Of a stretch of DNA of 64,000 bases, positions 58,199-64,000 are shown in pieces. The position numbers and the translations under genes were made by a program. Under the pieces are notes generated by a model. The model did not search any database. It was not told where the DNA came from and saw nothing but the letters and a program-made list of their open reading frames with translations. The stretch is from Closterium sp. Naga37s-1 (Eukaryota; Streptophyta; Zygnematophyceae; Desmidiales; Closteriaceae). The stretch spans positions 1,948,501 to 2,012,500 of the forward strand of contig CANJKZ010000170.1 of the NCBI GenBank assembly GCA_947471745.1, written 5' to 3'. Within the stretch, counting starts at the first letter, position 1. Every line of letters begins with the position of its first letter.

Positions 58199-58999
58199 TG
58201 CTATAGTCACAATAGGCTTGAATGTGCCTAAAACGAAAGATAGAGAGCACAGACGGATTTCTGCACAGCGGCTTCAAACGTTGATAGTGTTCTGCTCACA
58301 GCTGCAAATGACTTGATTCAAATTGGATCTGGAGCGTCTTCACGTCGTCTACAATAAGCAATTTAGATTGCACGATTTGATAAAGAATTGACGACACAGC
58401 ATCGGTTTGAACGAACGGTACTATGGCAGCCACTATAGTCTTAGAACACAAGATAGGAAGAGTTACGAGTTGGGAATGACTCCCAGCTCCTACAAACCCC
58501 AAGAGCCGAGGTACAGTGATGTGGAACAGTGCCACACTGTCCCCAACCACGAAGGATCTCGAAACTACCCTCCACAAGGGCCTACACCAAGAGAAACGTT
58601 ACACTACACAAAGTAATGCAACTATTCTCACTATCTTAAAGTTTACCCTTTTTTGGAGAGCTTCGAAATCACTTGATTCTTGAAACCAAGGCTCTGGTTC
58701 TTCAAGGTAAATTCTTCCTTGAGTTCTTGGAAGTCTGCTGCGCACACCTGCGACACGCCGAACGTTCCACACACGACAAAATAGAAAAACCGCACACGAC
58801 ACGCAAACGACGACGTGACACGCGACTAGCGATAACTCGCTATTGACTCGACACACACATTCAAAATCATGCCTCATCATTCACACAATATTGTAAGCAT
58901 AAAATATATATTATTTCATGCCCTCATACCATTCCATGCACACACGCATGCACGCACACGGACAACAAGCCGAATGCAAACCGTAGGGTTGCACCAACA
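58199..58999 (-). repeat. Element K 3' LTR (J type) with polypurine tract
   Basis: 801 bp, TGCTATAGTCAC to TTGCACCAACA on the plus strand, closely similar to the J LTRs. The polypurine tract GAGGGGGAGTT lies at 59000-59010 (minus sense), immediately before the LTR in element orientation. Confidence 0.9.
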
Positions 59000-59038
59000 A
59001 ACTCCCCCTCGGATTGTTGGCCTTAGGATCTTGCTCTC

Positions 59039-59826
59039 TCAGTTCAAAGCCATCCCAGACAGCTTGCAACACTTCCAATGCTGCTGCTCCACCAGCCTCT
59101 TGGTCATCATGTCAGCTGGCTGCCTTGTCGTCTTCACATAGTGCAACTCAACTTCACCCGCGGCCACCATGCTCCTCGTCCAATGCCACTTCACCCTCAT
59201 GTGCTTGGTGAGGCTATGCAACACAGGGTTCTTAGCAAGAGCAATGGCACCCTGGCTGTCACAGTAGAGTGCGGTAGGTCCTTGCTGCTCCTCCCCCAAT
59301 TCAGCCAACAAATGCCGCTGCCACACAATCTCTCGTACGGCACGGAAGAGTGCCATATACTCGGACTCCACCGAGCTCAATGCTTGATCCACCTGCTTCT
59401 TGCTCTCCCAAGCAGTTGGGCCTCCACCAACACAGCAAATGAACCCTCCAACACTTGTCATGTCCTCTGGTTCTGATGCAAAAGAAGCATCCGAGAATGC
59501 GGTGAGGAACAAACGCCCGGGTTCAACACTATCCATGCCCTTTTGGCGCCTTTGCGCCGCCGCCGAATATTGCAGCCCAACGGTCGGTGTTTGGCCAAGA
59601 TACTTGGCCACCCTCATTCCAGATGCTACCTGCTCCTCATTAGGGCATTGAACAACCCTAGCCAACTGTCCGGTAGCAAACGCGACGTCCGGTCGGGTGT
59701 TTACCGCCGCGTACATGAGGCTGCCCACCAACGAGTGAAAACGACGCCTCTCCTCTTCACCAACGCTCTCCTCCTCTGGTCCCTTCACACACTTGAACCC
59801 AGAGGCATGTAGGGCAGCTCCCAATC
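59039..59826 (-). pseudogene. Element K RT C-terminus and RNase H
   Basis: Minus strand from about 59820: LHASGFKCVKGPEEES, FHSLVGSLMYAAVNTRPD (RT thumb/connection), TAFSDASFASEPEDMTSVGG (RNase H first Asp), LSSVESEYMAL (Glu), LYCDSQGAIALAKN (Asp) and MRVKWHWTRSMV, ending at about 59039. RNase H itself looks complete and open. The RT palm with the catalytic box is absent. Confidence 0.9.
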
Positions 59827-61543
59827 TCCTTCACAACCTCTTTCACCTCCAACACCTTCAAGCTCCACTCCTTCACCAACTTTTGCAGCATAAGAAAATT
59901 CACATGACATAGCCTTTCTTGCCACGTTTCCCAATCAGCCTCACCACTCCCAGATGAAGCCTTTGCCCATGCAGCTGTCACATCCACACCAGCAAGCACC
60001 TCACCATGTGGCTGCTGTGGCTGCTGCACCTTCTTGACTGCATCCAGAGCCCCATCAGATGGTGCAGTCTCCTCTCCTCCTGCAGTTGCCTTTGCCGTTG
60101 CTGCTGCCGCTGCCGTTGCTGGTAGTTTCCCGTTCCAAGGGATAATGGGCAGCTGCCATAGGTCCTTGATGCAGTTGCTCTTATCCTCCAAATCCCACAG
60201 CAGCAATTTCCCAAGCTTTGCACGGCAGCTGGTTGGACCGAAGGTAACTTTAGCCTTGCTCTTCTGCAGCCGGCGCACAGAAAGAAGGTTAGCGGACAAG
60301 CCTTCAACCAACAGCACATTCCCCAGCCCCACAAGCCCCCCATTGGCTCCCATTACCTTGGCATTCCCAACACCAATCACAGAGAGCAAAGCACCTGAAG
60401 CGGCAGCCACAAACTTAATCTTTTCGGGGGGCTTTACCTCGTCAAGCAAATCTGCCCGTGGGGTCATGTGACTTGTGCAACCTGAATCTATCACCCAGTG
60501 AGTGAGGGGATGCATCACAACCTTCCCAACTGAGCCCACATCCCTCTCACTCCCTTTCACATCCTCAACCATGAGGAACATCCCAGGGTCGGCTTTAACA
60601 TGTGCACCATCACCTTGTGCACCTGAACCTTGCACAGCGCCACCTCGTGCACGTTCACCACTTGGCGGCTTCATGCCTAGGGGTGCCCATCCCTCAGACC
60701 GACTGAAACACTTGAACCACGGGTGTCCAGCCTTCTTGCAGTACCAGCACGCTCCCTCCATTCGGGTACTCCCCCTGCCACCAGAGCTCCCATGCCCCTC
60801 GTTATAGTCACCTCGGCCTCTCCCTCTGCCAAAGCCTCTCCCCAGCCTCGGCCTCTCTCTCCCCCTCTTCCTCTGCTGCCTCCTGCAGCTCCATACCCCT
60901 CAGCAGTTTTGTTAGCAGCACCACCACTCGTGTGACGCCTGCGGAAGTCCTCCTGCAGAATCTGCTGTCGTAGCCACTCAGGTGTCCACTGGTCCTGCTG
61001 AGTGTTGAGGGTGGGGATTAGGTTGTCCCACGAGTTGTCGAGCATCGAGATGATCTTGGTGCACTGCTGCATCTGCGACACATTGCTGCCCGCCGCTGCC
61101 ATCCTCGCATAGGTGTCCTTGATCTTGTCAAGGACCGGCTTCACATCATCGCCCGGTCGCATGGAGAGGGCAGCCAGCTCCTTCTCCAACACAATCACCA
61201 TCGGCAGCGTGTTGGGCTGAATCACGTCGCGCAGTAGCTTCCACGCCTTTGGTCCGGAATCATCCAACTCCACCAAATCCTTGATGTGTTGGAACATATC
61301 GTTGTTGACCGATTGGAGGATTAGGTCGTACATCACCGCACTCTTCTCAATCCACCGATCGCGGGCATCGCCTTCCTGCGGCATCTTCTCTTCTACCATC
61401 GCAAGTTTCAGCAGCTTGTAGCGCTTGAATGCACTCCGCATCCGCCCGCTCCATTTCTCATAGTTTGAGCCATCCAATGCCTCAATCTTGGATGGTGGCG
61501 GCTCATTTCTCTTCTCAGCTGCATCTCCACTCCCTTGAATCAT
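59827..61543 (-). pseudogene. Element K gag, protease and preintegrase region
   Basis: Starts at ATG 61541-61543: MIQGSGDAAEKRNEPPPSKI, then a copia gag (LDGSNYEKWSGRMRSAFKRY ... KIISMLDNSWDNLI). A frameshift near 60760 moves into the frame with a canonical knuckle CWYCKKAGHPWFKC (C-X2-C-X4-H-X4-C) and the protease WVIDSGCTSHMTPRADL. The preintegrase stretch ends with a CPTC motif at about 59815, the join to the RNase H part. Integrase is missing. Confidence 0.88.
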
Positions 61544-61778
61544 TTAATCTGTTCCCAAACACAGGTTCCAGATCCCCCTTTGCTGTCCACACCGAAGTCC
61601 CACTCAATTTCCACAAGTGTCGGCGCCAACGAAATTTCGGCAGAGTTTCCCCATAGCGGAAGTCACATGCAACCTCCAGAACTCCACTTAGGCACACCCA
61701 CAGGCCATGGTGGGTCTAGGAGGGTCTTCACACTTCAGTAGACTCTCCACAAAGTCCTTAATCATCTCTGATACCACT

Positions 61779-62630
61779 TCTTAGAGACTAAGGACGGAGT
61801 CTATGAAGATTAAGGGCCGAAATATCTCAAAATCGTTGGGCTAGAATTCTGGACAGAAACGTCGTCGTCACAAGAAACGCCGTCGACAAAAAACGCTCTG
61901 TCATAATTCTCCCAAACTCAAGTATGATGTAGCTCTCAGCCGTGGCTATCTTTCCCAATTTGAATAATATCAAAATATGGAGTATAGCTTGAGTTATGAA
62001 TTTCGGTGCACTAGGGGGTATGCTGCCATAGAAACTTAACTCAATCACAAAGTTGTCTCACAAGTTCACACAAGAAAGTTGGAGTAGCAATTGAACCAGG
62101 TCGGAGGGGATGAGGAGGACGAGAGGGAAGGTCCCAAGGGAGTCCCCAACCAAGGAAACCCCATACCACACAATTCCCCTCTCTATAGGCACCCCAACTT
62201 TGACATTTGTCACTTTCCCAACTCATGCCATCCACCTCACCCAACTTGGCCACACTTGCCAACCTGGTTTGGCTTCTCTCAACCACTTGGCATCATCTAC
62301 AGTGATGGTGACAAATTTCCCAACCCCCAAAAGTCTGTACCCCATATTGAGTCAACCCGCAAACTCCCATAGTCGCCGCATCTCAATCAAAACTTCGAAC
62401 GATCATATCTTTCTCGTTCTTGCTCCGATCGCGGCGATTCTCGGTTCGTCAGAAAGCTCTCAAGCAGAGGAGTCACTTCAGATATCAACTCAAGTCAAAT
62501 AACACTCACATTTACTCAGAAATTCCAAACAACACCAAACACAAATTCTTGCACACGCTCACACCACGCATGCAACACACGAACATATGATGGGAGGCAG
62601 ACAGACGTAAATGCAAATGATAGCATCACA
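61779..62630 (-). repeat. Element K 5' LTR (L type) with primer-binding site
   Basis: 852 bp resembling the solo LTR at 56935-57811 in reverse orientation, ending (minus sense) CTCTAAGA where L has CTCTAACA. Two bases later comes TGGTATCAGAGA (plus 61765-61776), the primer site. The far end reads TGTGATGC rather than TGTTGAGTGATGC, so about 7 bp are lost or changed there. Confidence 0.82.
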
Positions 62631-64000
62631 TAGCAGGCCCCTGCGGGTACCGGGCCCTGACAGGCCCTGGTGCTGGTACTACCTGCTGGAGTCCTGACCA
62701 CTCTGAGTCCAGCTGCTACCGTCGACTCGATGACCTCCACCGTGAGCGTTTTGGCCCTCACGCTATTACACCGCACTGGCCCTCGAGTCTTCGCCAGCGC
62801 ATTGCTGCACTAGTTGAGTCTCACCTACCTGGTCTATGAGCTTTCTCGGCTGCATGAGTAGAGACCTGTGTTTCCAGTCTTGGTGCGTGTGTTGTTTCCA
62901 GTCCAGGCGCCTCTGAGCATCTTTGTATAGGATGTGCAGCTACCACTAGTCTACCACCAGCTTTTGTCGCTAATTCGGGTGCGACCTCACAGCCTGCACA
63001 GCTTTCTTTTCCCCTAGACTCTGGAGCATCCAGCTGTTTATTTCGCAACTGTAATGATCTCATGCCACTGCACACTCCAGTCACTATCGCCTTGGCTGAC
63101 CCCTCCGTGGGACCTGTCGTTGCCCACAGCACCACCACTCTCCCGTGTCCGGCGGCTCCTTCTGGGTTTCTGACAGGTTACTACACCCCCTCGTTCTCCA
63201 GGAACCTGGTGGGTGTCAGTCACACCGACAACCTAGGTGTAGTCACTACTTTCCCACTGGAGGAGCCTGTTGCCTCCTGCACAGTCGGTGCCACGGGGGC
63301 GTTTCTGGCAACTTTCCACATGGAGCCGGGTTCTGGTCTGTACTCACTATACACTGGGTCCCACCACACAGGGTCAGGTCAGGTCAGGTCAGGTCAGGTC
63401 AGATAGCTGCTGTGTCGTGCGACTGTCGGTCCATCACCCACCCGTCAGTACTCTGGCACCATCGTCTAGGTCAACCATCGTTCCCACATCTCCGTAGGAT
63501 GGTACGTCACCGTCTAGTCTCAGGTCTTCCGGAGTCGCTTGCCCCTCTTCCTCGCTCGCCTGCGCCGCCATGCACTCCTTGCGTCAAGCTTCCCCTCACT
63601 CCTCCTCGTTCCCCCCCACCACGGCTCCCTTCCAGACCCTGAACTTGGACGTCTGGGGCCCGTCTCTGGTCCTTGGCCCACGTCAGGAGCGCTACTTCCT
63701 GATTGTGGTGGACGAATACTCTCGCTACACCACGGTTTTCCCCTTGCGACGGAAGGCCGACGTGCCTACCGTCCTCGAGCCGTGGCTACTAGTGTGGGGT
63801 GGCGCCCAGGGCCTATGTGGGCTCCGCCTACACTCAAACCGTGGTGGTGAGTTTACTTCCACTCGTCAGAAGACGTTCTGTCAGGGTCGGGGGATCGTCC
63901 AGTCTTACACGCTACCAGCCTCGCCGCAGCGGAACGGTGTAGCCGAGCGACACATCGGCCTGGTCATGGAGGTTTCCCGGACCTCCATGTGCCATGCCGG
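62631..64000 (+). pseudogene. Copia element M (A family), gag end to integrase, cut by window end
   Basis: Starts in a gag-like stretch (LDDLHRERFGPHAI, LRQRIAALVESHL) with stops near 62837 and 62853. The protease is PLDSGASSCLFRNC near 63016. A GGTCA pentamer repeat (63363-63402) shifts the frame. The preintegrase region is VLWHHRLGQPSFPHL with CTPC; frames then change near 63590. Integrase has LNLDVWGP (first Asp), FLIVVDEYSRY, then LHSNRGGEF, where the second catalytic Asp is Asn, and GVAERHIGLVMEVSR (Glu). Very similar to element A from 63830 on. Integrase would be inactive. Confidence 0.87.

Larger units (their letters stand above)
58199..62630 (-). mobile_element. Chimeric copia element K (J-type 3' LTR, L-type 5' LTR)
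   Basis: Minus strand. The left (3') LTR at 58199-58999 is J-type; the right (5') LTR at 61779-62630 is L-type. Internal parts: primer site (plus 61765-61776), gag, protease and preintegrase on the right, RT tail and RNase H on the left, joined near 59815 with integrase and most of RT missing. The two halves therefore seem to come from two families. No target duplication is visible: the left edge abuts another J-type LTR, the right edge element M. Confidence 0.8.

Overview
The window is retrotransposon-dominated nuclear DNA of a GC-rich eukaryote, most probably of the green lineage (streptophyte alga or plant-like). The reasons are Ty1/copia and chromodomain-bearing Ty3 elements, primer-binding sites of the TGGTATCAGAGC initiator-tRNA-Met type that is usual in plants, and one exon-like end with a GTGAGT splice donor. 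The species cannot be named from sequence alone. No rRNA, no normal tRNA gene, no CRISPR array and no bacterial operon was seen.

Layout. 1-8562: a decayed copia element on the minus strand (B), split at 959/6213 by a plus-strand copia element (A, 960-6212, 4-bp target duplication AAGG). 8582-33919: a 5'-truncated Ty3/chromovirus on the plus strand (C: protease, RT, RNase H, integrase, chromodomain, PPT, start of LTR). C holds a 345-bp TRIM-like mini-element with tRNA-like Pol III boxes (9128-9472, TSD GTACC), a large minus-strand copia element (E, 10615-30996, TSD ATACA) and a solo LTR (32768-32895, TSD GTATT). E in turn holds copia element D (15019-20836, TSD CAGAC, 510-bp LTRs) and copia element F (23330-30928, TSD AAAAG). 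F is the best gene here: one uninterrupted 1988-codon gag-pol with LTRs differing at one base in 136. 33920-41375: copia element H (+), decayed. 41376-44560: old fragments, a D-type LTR, a B-like RT fragment and a dense array of TGATCA inverted repeats.

44561-54632: copia element I (+), decayed, split by element J (minus, 45562-49492, 798-bp LTRs, TSD GCCGC). J lost its RT/RNase H half and carries a stray copy of its own target flank. 54633-56566: the only stretch that looks like host gene material (membrane-protein exons, minus strand). 56567-62630: stacked LTRs (J-type with a nested 877-bp solo LTR L, TSD GAAAC) and a chimeric copia element K (minus) with a J-type 3' LTR and an L-type 5' LTR. 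62631-64000: start of an A-family copia element M, cut by the window end.

A, E, F, H, I and, by protein similarity, M form one copia lineage. Where the relevant parts are present they share short LTRs (about 130-140 bp) with a common TATAGTGGGGTA-like core, a GC-rich tandem-repeat leader before gag, a C-X13-C-X3-H-X4-C knuckle in gag, coding minisatellites between integrase and RT, and a 3' untranslated module of two small hairpins plus a PPT hairpin. F is the plausible source of enzymes for its defective relatives; that is inference.
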